DNA from: Pseudisothecium myosuroides
Lineage: Eukaryota > Streptophyta > Bryopsida > Hypnales > Lembophyllaceae
NCBI GenBank assembly: GCA_951799445.1
Contig: OX637290.1
Coordinates: forward strand, 808,501 to 872,500
Direction of reading: 5' to 3'
DNA length: 64,000 bases
Each line of letters begins with the position of its first letter. The first letter of the stretch is position 1. This document shows positions 1-10,882 of this stretch, one piece after another. The notes below the pieces were generated by a model. The model had not been told where the DNA came from. It did no database searches and saw only the letters and a program-made list of their open reading frames with translations. Made by a program: the position numbers and the translations under genes.

Positions 1-866
1 TTCTTAAAATTGAATTTTTTTCAATCTGACGTGGCACCGACGTGGCACAAAAGTGCCACATCATTTTTTTATTTTTCCAAAAAAAAATATTTTTTCTTTT
101 TTTCTTTTTTTTCCTAAATGCACTAGGGGTGTGCAAGACTTGCGGCCTTCTTGAGGGCTGAAATTTTTTCTAATGGTTGAGAGTAAAAGGAAACGTGTAC
201 AGTTTGCAACTCTATTTCAATTGTTGTCTGATGGACGTCCAATGGTTGAATTTGAGTCTAGATTTACCTTGTATAAGCTTTTAGAAGTTCCGACTTTACC
301 AACAGTTCATTGGAGCGATGGATCTGGTTGGTTGATGGCCACTCACATGTATGACTTTGTGAAAACCAGAATGAGGGAAATTATAGGTGCTGCAACTTAT
401 GTGGCTCTTACATGTGATGAAACGTCAACTGTAGATAATACATCATGGATGGCAATTCACATGTATGTCATGCAGAATTGGGCTAGAGTCCCAATGCTTG
501 TACACTTGCAGAAGCTTGACACAACTGGAGCTACAGCAGAAGCGCTCCTAGGGGTGATTTTGATAGCTTTGCAGAACAAAATGGGCCTAGATGCAGCTGC
601 AATTGCATCCAAGCTTGTATGTTTTGGAGCTGACGGTGTCAGTGCATTCCATGGCTGCAAAAATGGAGTAACAACAAAATTGGTGGATTTGTGGGCACCA
701 TTTATGGTAGTAGTGCATTGTTATGGGCATATACTCAATCTGGCTATTCAAACCTTGAGTGAACTCATGATCATACATGTGATTGAAGAGTTATTGAGGA
801 GTTGTCACAACTATTTTGCCCAAAGTCCAAAGAAGTTTGCCAAATTCCATACTCTTGCCATTTTAA

Positions 867-1797
867 CCCCTAAAGTTCCGAGGCCTATTTTCTGCCAAAA
901 AACACTCAAAACTGCCATTTCTATAGCAAAGAGTAAAAAAAAAATTTAATTGTTTTTTTTTCACATCTGACCATAGGATCTTACACCTAATTAGTATGAG
1001 AATGTGTGGAAAAAATTTCAGAATTTTTGACCGCACAGATTGCAAGATATCTGCGTTTAAAGTGGAAAGAGCAAGTTTTTCAGCACATTGCGGGACCAGA
1101 TTTTTTTACTTTAAACATTTTTAATTTAAAATTTTTGCACTACAGCGTTTTGAGCTTTAAATCTTTACAATGGAGAATTGAGTTGAGAGTCTAGGAAAAA
1201 AAAAAAGATTCAAAAAAACTTAATTATCATTCTTAAGAAAATTGTTAAGTAGAAGTAGGTACAAGATAGAAGGAAAATCTAAAATATTCATATATTTTAG
1301 ATGAAATTAAAATGCACTAATCCCAATGGTGAGATTGTTCTAGCAAGTAAACTAAACCATTACAAAAAAAAAAAACTGAAAAATTACAAAAATTGCATTC
1401 CGAAATGAATCCTACAAGTTATTTTTTTCAAGAAGATGTTCTAACTGCCCGAAAAAACAAGAATGTCCATAACTTCCTCATAATGAATCCAAATGAGATG
1501 AATCAAAGCTTTCCAGATAGACAAAAATATAATCTATGAGAAAAAAAATATTAAAAAAAAATTAAAAATTTTGCAAAATTTTTTTGCTGCCCCCCGTCCC
1601 CACGCATTCCAAGAAATGGCATAATTTCTCGCTCAAAGGTCCGATTTCAAATTTTTTTTTTTGCCACATACCTCTCTCAATTCTTCATGTTCACAAAAAG
1701 TTTCAAAAAATTCGGAGAAAATTTCAGCCCGTAGGTACCTGCCCCAAGTCCCACTTGTCCCCCGAACGGACAATGGTCCTTTAGGGGTTAATGGACA
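867..1797. mobile_element. piggyBac-like MITE inside hAT gene
   Basis: Ends are CCCCTAAAG at 867 and CTTTAGGGG at 1797, flanked on both sides by TTAA (863-866 and 1798-1801). Removing 867-1797 with one TTAA gives GCC ATT TTA ATG GAC, which restores the hAT frame exactly (HTLAIL into MDTKG). TTAA duplication and a CCC-initial inverted repeat are the hallmarks of piggyBac-type transposition. No transposase is encoded; the interior is AT-rich with poly-A tracts. Confidence 0.85.
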
Positions 1798-1986
1798 CGA
1801 AGGGCTTGAAGCTGCTGAAGAATGTGAAGATCCATTGGTGCAACATGATTGCTCCCCTTTATCATGTCATAGCCGAGTATAAAAGCTTAATAGCAAAGAT
1901 GGATGCAGACAAAACCGCAAGAAATGGGGTCCTCGAGCAAGAGTAAGCTTTTAGTTTTATTCATGCTTACGTATATTTCTTTTTAG

Positions 1987-2397
1987 TATTGATTAGGCTT
2001 CTCTTTGTGTTCTATGTTGTTTTTTATTTTTTGAAATTATTAATAGGCTTCCCTTCATGTTCTATGTTGTCCTCTATTTTTTTAATTATTAAAAGGCTTC
2101 TCTTCGTGTTCTATATTGTCTTCTATTTTTTGAAATTAGTAATAGGCTTCCCTTCATGTTCTATGTTGTCCTCTATTTTTTTAATTACTAAAAGGCTTCT
2201 CTTCGTATTCTATGTTGTCTTCAGGGTTTTTAAAGTATTAATAGGCTTCCCTTCATGTTCAATGTTGATTTCTATTTTTTTTAATTATTAAAAGGCTTCT
2301 CTTTGTGTTCTATATTGTCTTCTATTTTTTGAAATTATCAATAGGCTTCCCTTCATGTTCAATGTTATTTTCTATTTTTTTTAACTATTAATAGGCT
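1987..2397 (+). repeat. Tandem repeat in hAT intron, about 50-bp alternating units
   Basis: About eight units alternate between a form with TTAGGCTTCTCTTTGTGTTC and one with ATAGGCTTCCCTTCATGTTC, each followed by a T-rich tail. The composite unit is about 100 bp. It lies between the GTAAGC donor at 1943 and the next hAT coding block, so it is probably an expanded intron. Confidence 0.8.
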
Positions 2398-3739
2398 TTG
2401 GCTTGGATGTGTGTTGGTACAGTTTGTGCTGGTCCAGTTGCTTGATCCTTACCTATTGTTTGTATGGCTATGTTGCTGCCGCTCTTGGAGACTATGAATG
2501 TCTTGGTGAATGCAGCTCAAAAAAGAGATATTTTTATCCAAGACTTCACGGCAGCTATGACAGAGTGCCAGTTGAAGTTGTACAAGTTGTTCTTAAATCC
2601 TAATATAGCATTCTCTGGACCATCTTTCGTTGTGTTTAATCAACTTTGATTGTTTAATCATGAGAGTATCAAGTTGACATTTCAGATTGACATACACGAG
2701 CCTACACCAACTTTGGTGTTCTTGTTGGGTGATAAGAGCTTGCCGGCTCGTCATGAGGGAGAAAGGCTCACACAACTAGATTTCACAATCTTACTAGAGC
2801 GCATTAAATCAGACGTGATAGGTGCATATCTCTCCCCTATTTGTTGCCTTTTCATTTTGTAAGTTCACATTTCGTGTATAGTTTGGGACTAGGAACGCCA
2901 TATTTGTTGAATTGAAGCTTTCACTTGAATTTGAGCTTTTAAAACAATAAAGGATTTTTAGAACCACTTCACACTATTGCAAAAAGTTGAGAGTCTATTG
3001 AATTCTATCAATTGCTTTGTGGTTGATTGTAGGAATGGAGCTTAGTTTTGTAACAAGTGAAATTTCAATCTAACAAATGAAATTTTTGGCTTCCTTCTAT
3101 GCAGAAGCGGCTGTTCAAATGCTTGACGAAGTCAAATCCCGCTTCCCCTCCCATAACCTCATGGATGCACTTGGTGTGTTGTACCCACAGTATTGGCAAC
3201 AAGAGAATGCCAAGGTTCATTTTAGAAAGCACCTGACTATTCTAGAGGACTTCTATTGCATGTCAAAGTGGATTGGCACAGAAGCTGATGGTAATCAAAG
3301 GCTCATCCCCCCACTCTTTGATCGTTGTCAGTTGGAAGAACAACAAATCATCTTCAAGTGTGCCATGATCCATAACTGTGATCATGCAATGGAGTTACCC
3401 CCCATGGGTAGTAGCAAAGGTCAGGTGGTTAACCTACTAGCCAAGCTTTGGAGGTCGCTAGATGCAAATCCAGTTTTGTCAAAGACCATGGATGAGTATG
3501 TGAAGTTAGCGCAACTTGCAAAGGTTCACGTCCTTGGATCAATGGAAGATGAAAGGTGCTTCTCCTCCCTCACTTTTCTTAAGGATAAAGTCCAAAACAG
3601 GCTTGATGGTGACCACTTGTCTCTTGTAGTGGGTATGAAAGCCCAAGAAGTATACACGTGGGAGAATTTTCCTTATGACGCATGTTTCAAACAGTGGGTC
3701 CATTCAGCTGAGAGATATCGCTATGGCACAAATGCCTAG

Positions 3740-4185
3740 TTCAGTAGAGTGCTTTCACATCTTAACCTTTGATTGCAACCGCGCATGATGCAATCTTATT
3801 TGAACCTTAAGAATTGAATTGTATTTTGCACAAACAATTCATGTGAATCACATTTGAGTCATTGTATTGGACATGCTTGTCGTTTCAAAGTTTTATATTT
3901 TTTATCCTTTGATCTATTCTCACTAGGGCGTTGAAGTGTCACTTATAGTTTTGTAGGTCCATTGCTCATGTTCAAGTTTTTTTGTTATATTCCTGGTGGG
4001 TGTGAGCATAGTGCCATATTAGATACATTGTTTGAAATGGTACAATCAATATAATGCCAAATTTGTAGAAATTTAGTTAACAATATGCTAGATTAATTTT
4101 TGTGTTTCAATGTTTGTAGCCAACTGTGAGTACATGTTTGTTTGCTAGTTGCCAAATCTTGGATAGTAGGATAAATATGTATTGC
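3740..4185. other. AT-rich sequence after hAT gene, no gene seen
   Basis: No coding frame, RNA or clear repeat is recognised. It may include the 3' untranslated region and right end of the hAT element; I could not define the hAT terminal repeats. Confidence 0.5.
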
Positions 4186-5905
4186 TGTGAGCTCCCAATT
4201 TGTCACTTGGGACTCGTAGAATTATTTTTTTAGAAATTTGCAATTTAAAGTTGATAAAAGTATACAAAAACCCATAAAAAGAGTGTAGAACCAAAATAGG
4301 GTTGTGTCATACCCATTATAGTATTTGGTCTAGATTTGTGTTTTTACTTAGAATTCCCCAACCCTTGCCTAAGAAGAGTATAAAAATAACGAAAAGGTCA
4401 GATTTGGAGTATTTGAGTCACACAGTCCCAAGAGGGCTAATTTCCACCATGAATGTGGCGATTCATGGCTAGGTCGGTCCGAGGGATCCACAGCAAGGCC
4501 ACTAGGTCGAGTCCTAGAGTTGGATTTAGAATTCCCCATTAGATCGACGAATTCCCAAAATCCCGATTGTTAGCATGCAGGAGCCACTAACGCAAGACCG
4601 GGCCCGTGGAGGAATCTACAGCCCAAGGATGGTGTTCTAGGGTGAATCCCATGCCAGGAGTACAACGGCGAAAGCGATTTGCCAAGATTCCTCCACTTGC
4701 AGAAGATTCCCGCACCGTCGCTAATTTGAGGAGATGGCCAATTTTAATCTCCATTGACCAATTGTGCCAGGTACGGAAACACATCCGCACGTCTTTCATG
4801 CAACTCCCTGAGAGGTCACGTGAAAAATCCCGACATCTTCCGACTAGCAGAAGAACCTTTTTCGGGTGGTCAACCTTCCTAACCTCCAACGGGAATTTCA
4901 TGTAAATTACCCAGGTTACAATAAAATCTCACTAAAAATTAGACTAGCTTGTTTTATGTTAATAATGCGCTCCGTGAAGTTTCACAACATTCCAATAGCG
5001 GCAAGTACCCGAACCGGCGAGATTCCTTGGGAATTAACCACGTGGCGGGGTCCCCGCCACGTTGACCGGCATTCCGGGACCATACGATGGCGAAACGAAG
5101 TCAACCAAAAGTCCTTCCCGACTCTCTCGCACCTACCGGAGACCCTAGGCTATTCACATTTCTCAAAATAGGAGACCCCCAAGATCTAGGATTTTACCAC
5201 GATTTGGTTTTTAAACTAAATTAGTCTACGATGGGTTTTTGGCCTCGGTACGAGGGGTAGAGGGGTCAAGGACTAAACACGGCGATCTGAATCCAACGGC
5301 GCAATCCGTTCGGCGATTGGAATTAATCTGCAAAAGTTAGGATGTTGGTCCAGCATAGATGGTAGAAGTAGATTTTTAGGATTTAGGATGAAAATCTTTG
5401 AGGATGAGGATGAAAATCCCCGTTGATAAGGTTACCTTAGAGCTTTAGAGAGAGGGATGAGCCCTTGGAAACCTATATAAGGGCCCCATTTCTCTCTCTA
5501 GAACACCCCCTCACTTTTGTTTGGGTCCGTAGGTTCAATTTGCTTTGGATATTTTGGCGTTTGAAGCCAAAAATCTCTACGGTGTTTTTGGAGCACTTTT
5601 TGCTCTATTGTTGCTGGATTTCAAGCTTTGAAGGTCCTTGGGGGTCCTTCTATCTTGCCTTGTGTACTTCTCGTGCGTTGTTATACCCTTGTTACGAGTT
5701 AAGAGTCCTTGTTTCTCTCTTGTTGTACCTTTGTGAGCTAACTTGTGAGTTTAGGAGTCTTTTGGTGTCTTGTCCTAATCCTAAAGTCACCCCCCACCGT
5801 ACCTTGGCGATGCCGCTTTAGAGGGCCTTTAGCTTGTGAAGTTATGTGTCTTTATGTGTCCTAACCGTGTTGTTTTTCCTCACTTGTGTATTCTCACCCT
5901 CTTCT
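4186..5905 (+). repeat. Left arm of long inverted repeat
   Basis: Pairs with 14190-16944 and 8930-9290 on the other strand. Landmarks shared in inverse orientation are the AAATCTCACTAAAAATTAGA block (4924 and about 15550), the CCGAACCGG block (5008 and about 15470) and the CCTATATAAGGG promoter block (5472 and 14240). Divergence by eye is roughly 10-20 percent, so the pair is old. Confidence 0.75.
5474..5480 (+). promoter_or_regulatory. TATA box (TATATAA), left arm, inward
   Basis: The CCTATATAAGGG context is conserved in the opposite arm (14239-14245, minus strand) and, more diverged, at 10876-10882. Conservation in three copies of a drifting repeat supports a real core promoter. Confidence 0.6.
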
Positions 5906-5940
5906 AATCTTTCCCTTGTTGTGTGGACCCCCCCTCGAGA

Positions 5941-6345
5941 CGGCGAAGCTTTGGCTTTGTTACGTGGGTTTCTTGAGTTTGTCTTTTTATCTTCTTCTAA
6001 TATTCCCCTCGTTGTGTGGAACCCCCCCACGATGGCGAAGCTTTGAACTAGTGACCACGTCAAGTCCTGTAGTGTGTGTTAAAATAGTCTTAGACGGCGG
6101 AGCTTTGAACCTGTGAAGTGTCACAAATCCTAAAGTTGGTGTTAAACCCAATTTTGCGGCGAAGCCTTGAACCTCCATAGCTTTAGATTCCAAAATCTAG
6201 TTTTTAAGACCTTCTTGGAAAAGTCCAGAGTTTAGCTTCCAAGATTGGTCACGAGTTCTAGGAAGCGAGTGACCATCCCGTAATACTTAGCTTAGGTGAC
6301 GGTTCTAAAAATTTGGGGCCTAATCCCCCGGACGGCGAAGCTTCG
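5941..6345 (+). repeat. Repeated leader motif GGCGAAGCTTTGAAC
   Basis: Variants of CGGCGAAGCTTTGAACC occur at about 5941, 6033, 6094, 6156 and 6333, spaced 60-180 bp, all downstream of the TATA box at 5474. One further copy lies at about 11489 in the second cassette. They share the strand of the presumed transcript and no open frame, so they resemble a noncoding leader element rather than coding repeats. Confidence 0.6.
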
Positions 6346-6444
6346 ATCCTGGCCCTAACCCCCTACTAAAAATCCAATTTAAGTTGTGTTAGTGGATTCC
6401 CCTAAGGGAACCCGGTTGTGTGGATTTTTGGGAAGGGCAGCTAG

Positions 6445-6545
6445 TACCCCGGACCAGCATACAGCTAGCATACAACCAGCATATCGGACCAGTATACCGG
6501 CCAGCATACAGCAGCATACCGGACCGGTAGCCAGCCATACAGCCA
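6445..6545 (+). repeat. Degenerate short repeat (CAGCATAC-type)
   Basis: Imperfect direct copies of ACCAGCATACAG and ACCGGACCAG-type units in a GC-richer patch. A related run (AAATACCAGAACC) lies at 11900-12000 in the second cassette. Confidence 0.5.
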
Positions 6546-7230
6546 ACATACTTCGGGCAGTCAACTTAACTGAACTGAACATCAGCCATCGGGCTAGTCA
6601 GCTTGGCTAAACTGAATCTATACTACTGGATTTCCAAAACTAAACGGGACGATGCCCTGTGGGGCCCCAACCACCCTTTTTTTTAATTGTTTGATCTTTT
6701 AAAGTCTGAAATTTGGGAATCCAGTTGGGAAGAGGAAAAAACTCAAATTGGAACTTCAAAAACACAAGAGAAAGGGGGGAAGAAATAGAGGTTTCCACTC
6801 CACGCGCCACCTACACAAAAACATCCTATCCAACCTGCATCACCACTCACACCTACATACAATGGAAGGAGATTAGGAATGGAGGAGAAGAAGTAGGCAA
6901 GAAAAGGAGAGAGACGATAAATAGTGCCTAGCTAGGAGATTAGGTAGGAAATCTAGAAGAACTCCTTGCAACCGTTGGGAGGAGGATTAGGATGACACAA
7001 AGCAAAGTTGCGTAAGAGGGTAGGAGGCTTATTAAAATTTCACGAAGTTTGAGACTAGAAGCGTAAGACCACCATTACAATGGTTGGTGGAATAGTTCAA
7101 GAGTAGAAGGAAGAGGAGGAAAGAAAAGAAAGGAGGAAGGGAAAGAGGGAGTTTAGATCATCAAAAATTGTAATATTTTCTAAATAAACGGTGAGCTTGG
7201 AAAAAATTCAAAACGAAGCCAAAGACTATC

Positions 7231-7293
7231 ATGGAGCGTGAGGATATATACGTGGACGTGGACGAAGTTATTTCCGACACCGGTAGTGAAGAG
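7231..7293 (+). CDS. Small acidic first exon, cassette 1
   Basis: ATG at 7231 opens 21 codons (MEREDIYVDVDEV, ending SDTGSEE) and ends at GAG followed by the donor GTGAGT at 7294. The layout is TATA box, long leader, ATG exon and donor, matching the exon at 13237 in the related cassette. A phase-compatible second exon lies at 8622-8747. The peptide is acidic, has no recognisable domain, and would be about 62 residues if joined. I do not know its function. Confidence 0.35.
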
Positions 7294-8621
7294 GTGAGTT
7301 TTTGATTTAATCTTTGATGTTTCTCCCTAATTAGCATTTATTTTCCTAATCAGCCTTTAGAGCGTGATTAGCATCCGAGATTAGTGCAAATTAGAAGTTT
7401 AGATTCAAAAAGTTTTAGATTAGGAATAGAGGTTTCCAAAAACATATTACACTTAGGATTTGGCTTTAAATCGACCGTGTTAGGCTAAGTTAAGCGGTAG
7501 GGGGTAGGACGGAGGAATTTTGAGTAAAATTCATACAAAAAGAACCATGGACAGAACTTAGGGGTTTAGATTAGGAAGAGAATTTAGGATTAAAATTAGG
7601 GATTAATTAGCGGTTAGAATTAGAGTCAATTTACATTTTTATTTCTTAAAGTTAAAATTCTAAGGTTGAAATCTAGAGTTAACTTTGGGAAGTTAAAAAA
7701 TAGAATTAATTTGGAAGTTTAACTTAGGGGGTTAAAAATTCCAAGTGAAACCTTAGGGTAGTTAGAAAAGGAAGTTAGGGTTAATTAGGAGTAAAAAATC
7801 CGAGTAAGAAGTAGAAATTAAAAAGTGAAAATTTTAGACCAAATTTAGGAGGTAGAATTTACGAGTAGATTTTTGAGTAAGGAATAGAGTTAAAATTAGA
7901 AGCCAAAACTCAGAGTAAATTGTGGAAGTAAGTTTAGAAGTTAAACCCTAGAGTTAAAAGTTGGAATTAAATTTAGGAACATAACATTTAGAGTTAATCT
8001 AGGATTAAAACGATAGGAGTAAAGTTGGAAGTAGAAAGTCAAAAGTCAAAAGTCAAAAGTTAAGGTTAAATTTAAACGTTAAATTTTAGAGTCAATCGGG
8101 AAGTAAAAAGTTATAGTGAAAAGCTGAAAGTAGAAGTTAAAAGTCAAAGGTAAAAGTTAAACTTTAGAGTTAGTTGGAAGTAGAAAAAATCTAGAGTCAA
8201 AGTGAAAACGTAGAGTCAAATCTAGAGGTTAAAATTTGGGATTAATTTTAGAAGTAAAAACCTAGAGTTAAAAGTCAAAACATAGAGTAAAAATTCAAGG
8301 GTAAATCTAGAATTACATGTAGAGGTTGGAAATTAGAGTAAGAGTTTAATTTTAGGATTAGTCTTTGAAAGTAGAATTTCTAGGTGGAGCGTCAAACCAC
8401 AAAGATAGCCTTAGGGGTTCATGGAAGGAAAATAGGGGTTCCCTTTTTTACGTAGTTAGGGACGTTAGAAATGACGCCAACTACCCAATCTACCCTCGAC
8501 ATAGGATAGATAGTTAGGGAGTCAGAATTTCACCATCACCCTGAACATTGCAGTTAACTTGTGAGTTACTACATGCATTACTAATTATTCGCTGCCATCC
8601 ACGACCTTTAGGAAACGTTAG
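7294..8621 (+). other. Low-complexity purine-rich intron-like stretch
   Basis: Dominated by irregular repeats of TTAGAGTTAAAA and AAAGTCAAAAGT. No reading frame of note. Its position between a donor and an acceptor suggests an intron. Confidence 0.4.
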
Positions 8622-8747
8622 CAAAAAAGATCCATTGCTTGGAAGGCACAGTGGACCGCGCTCACAACACCCCTATATATTAAAAAAGTGGATAAAGGTA
8701 TAGAACCTGGTCGGTGTTTGCTCTATTACCAAGGGTGGGTAATCTAG
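8622..8747 (+). CDS. Putative second exon, cassette 1
   Basis: After a TTAG acceptor at 8621 a phase-0 frame of 41 codons begins QKRSIAWKA and ends QGWVI with TAG. The second cassette has the same CCATTGCTTGGAAGGC block at 14069 in the same phase after a CAG (SQKVSIAWKA), then a stop. Conservation of phase and peptide start in two diverged copies is the only support. Confidence 0.3.
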   Translation, partial: QKRSIAWKAQWTALTTPLYIKKVDKGIEPGRCLLYYQGWVI

Positions 8748-8929
8748 CGCCCACAATTGCCAGCTATTCCCCATTACAACTTGATTTTTTTTTCTAAAAG
8801 GCCATGAAAAAAATAAATGGAAAAATAAAAACCGAAAAGAAACAAATTTAAATCGCCACATCAAACATAGAATTTTCAAATAAGTAGCCACATAAGCGTT
8901 TGGCCCAAAATAAATAAAAAATCACTAAC

Positions 8930-9290
8930 ACAACTCTCTCTAGTTAGTACAAACTTAGCACACACAAATTAGGATGAATGTAGTAATACAAAAACTCACA
9001 CACTAAGATCCCTCCAAAGCAACATTGTCAAGGTATAGTGGGGGGTGACTCTAGGATTAGTACAAAACACCAAGAAGACGTCCAAGATACACAAGTTAGT
9101 TAACAAGAATACACGAAGGATAGAAAGACTCTCAACTCACAACTTAGTACACAAGAGTACACAAGAACAAGATGGAAGGACCCCCAAGGACTTCCAAAAG
9201 CTCAAAATATAACAACAATGGAGCCAAAAGTACTCTGAAAATACCTTAGAGTTTTTTGGCTTCAAATGCCAAAATTTACAATATAACTTG
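8930..9290 (-). repeat. Inner part of right inverted arm
   Basis: Reverse complement of about 5540-5900, including the segment with GGAAGGACCCCCAAGGACTT and the GGGGGGTGACTCTAGGATTAG block. It marks the far side of cassette 1. Confidence 0.65.
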
Positions 9291-10875
9291 GATCCATGGA
9301 CCCTGTGAGCCTTCAAGTTAGCACTTGGAGCTCTGGGTTTATTTTTCGCGATTTATTGTTAGTTTTTAGTATAAATTCATGCAAAATAGTATGAATTAGT
9401 AGTTGAGAGGAGTTTGGTAGAAGTCCCTACCAGATTAGTAAGGGATTGTCCTAAAATCATGGAAAGCACAAAATACTCTACTTTTCTATATTTAGGTCTT
9501 AGTTTAGTGTCTTAGAGTCCATATTTACATTTCGAGAGATGTGAGGATGTGAGAATTAGGCAGTTCTAGTGTCCTGTCCATGTAAAACTTGACTTGTGAG
9601 CACATGTGACAGCCTGGCTGAATCATAAGAGTCTATGATCAGGTTTAGAAGTATCTAGATCCAATTCATGTAAAATTTGGACTAGTTATGTGAAAACCTA
9701 CAAATGTTGAAGAATACGAACCAGAATGCAAAGTAGAAGAAGGGCGAGGTGATTGGAGCTTACAGAAAGGTGCTTTCACCCTAAAAGTATGCCAAGAGGT
9801 CAACAACGAAACTAATCATCCACGACAAACCCCGGTACCAGATTAATTTCCCCCTCGGGCGGAAATTATTAAGGAACTGCTAAATTTAGCAACCTTATTA
9901 GAGGTTTGGTTTTGCCCTTAGCTTTTAGACACTTCCTAGAAGATTGCCCAAAAGATTCGAGATTTTACAAAACTCCACAATGACTCTATGGGAAGTCAAC
10001 CGCCTTTGAAACTGATAGTAATTTCATAGAATTTACCTAGAGTGCGAAAAAATCTCACTAAAAATTAGATTAGAGTTTTATATATAAAATAAGCGACCAG
10101 TCAAATTTGAAGACTTTCTGACAGTCAGAAGTACCAGAATCGGCAACGACATCGAATTTAACAATAATTTACAACATGGCGGTGGGTTGACCGGCAAACC
10201 AGGAGCTGGCGGTGTCCAAATGTCGCGAACAAGGAATGTTTTCTTACTCTCATGAACCTTCCAGGCAACTCTAGCCAGTCAGTTTTCTCGGGAAATTCAA
10301 ATTCCATTAGTCGGGATTTTGACTTTTCTTTGAAGTTACCGTTAGTGGTTTTTACAAGTATTTACAACTTGGAAGTGGGAGGTAGGGAGTTTCTTAGACT
10401 AATTGGGGTCTTCCGAACGCGATGGCGCAATCGGTTTTCAATTTGAAGTTGTTCTCAAGAAGATAGGAAGAGTTCAGCCGTAAGTTTGATTTTTTTAGAG
10501 TAATTAGCGGTAATTCAAGGTTCATTGACAAAATATCTTGGTGAAAGTCCAAGATTGGATTTAGTTAAGATTTCAAATCTTTCCTTTAAAAGCCAATTTA
10601 GATTAAACTAAGGAAATTTGGAAATATCCTAGGGTTGTTTGCAAAATATCTCAAGGTCAAAATAATTAAATTCCTAAATATCTTTGGAAAAATCTTAGAT
10701 TTTATTTTGGACAAGATTTCCTTTCTAATTAAGGCTTGTTCTAGAAAATTCTAAAGATTAAACAAAGATTATTTAGGAAATATCTTAAGGTAGTTTAGAA
10801 TTTAGTTTAGGGTAGTTTTTGAGTAAAAAGACCAAATATCTCATGGTAAACTAAGTGGTGGGGCCTTCTAGCAAA

Positions 10876-10882
10876 TATATAA
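10876..10882 (+). promoter_or_regulatory. TATA box (TATATAA) of second cassette
   Basis: The context is AAATATATAAGGCC, followed by a T-rich leader like that after 5480. It drives the cassette that contains the exon at 13237. Confidence 0.5.

Larger units (their letters stand above)
173..3739 (+). pseudogene. hAT-superfamily transposase, broken gene
   Basis: A decayed or intron-split hAT transposase. The first block (173-866) has the central region, with a CDETSTVDN acidic segment and the GADGVSAFHGCKNGVTT and VHCYGHILNLAIQTLS segments typical of ZNF862-like hAT proteins in plants. It resumes after a MITE at 1798-1942 (MDTKGLKLLKNVK). After a probable intron it continues near 2464-2640 (LPLLETMNVLVNAAQKRD) and 2650-2819. 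After another intron it ends at about 3103-3739 with the C-terminal hAT dimerisation region (LGSMEDERCFSSLTFLK, then NRL...LSLVVGMK). Splice sites fit at 1943 (GTAAGC donor) and 3102 (CAG acceptor). The N-terminal BED-type finger is not visible and may lie left of the window. Product would cut and paste hAT ends in the nucleus. Family confidence is high; intactness is doubtful. Confidence 0.85.
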
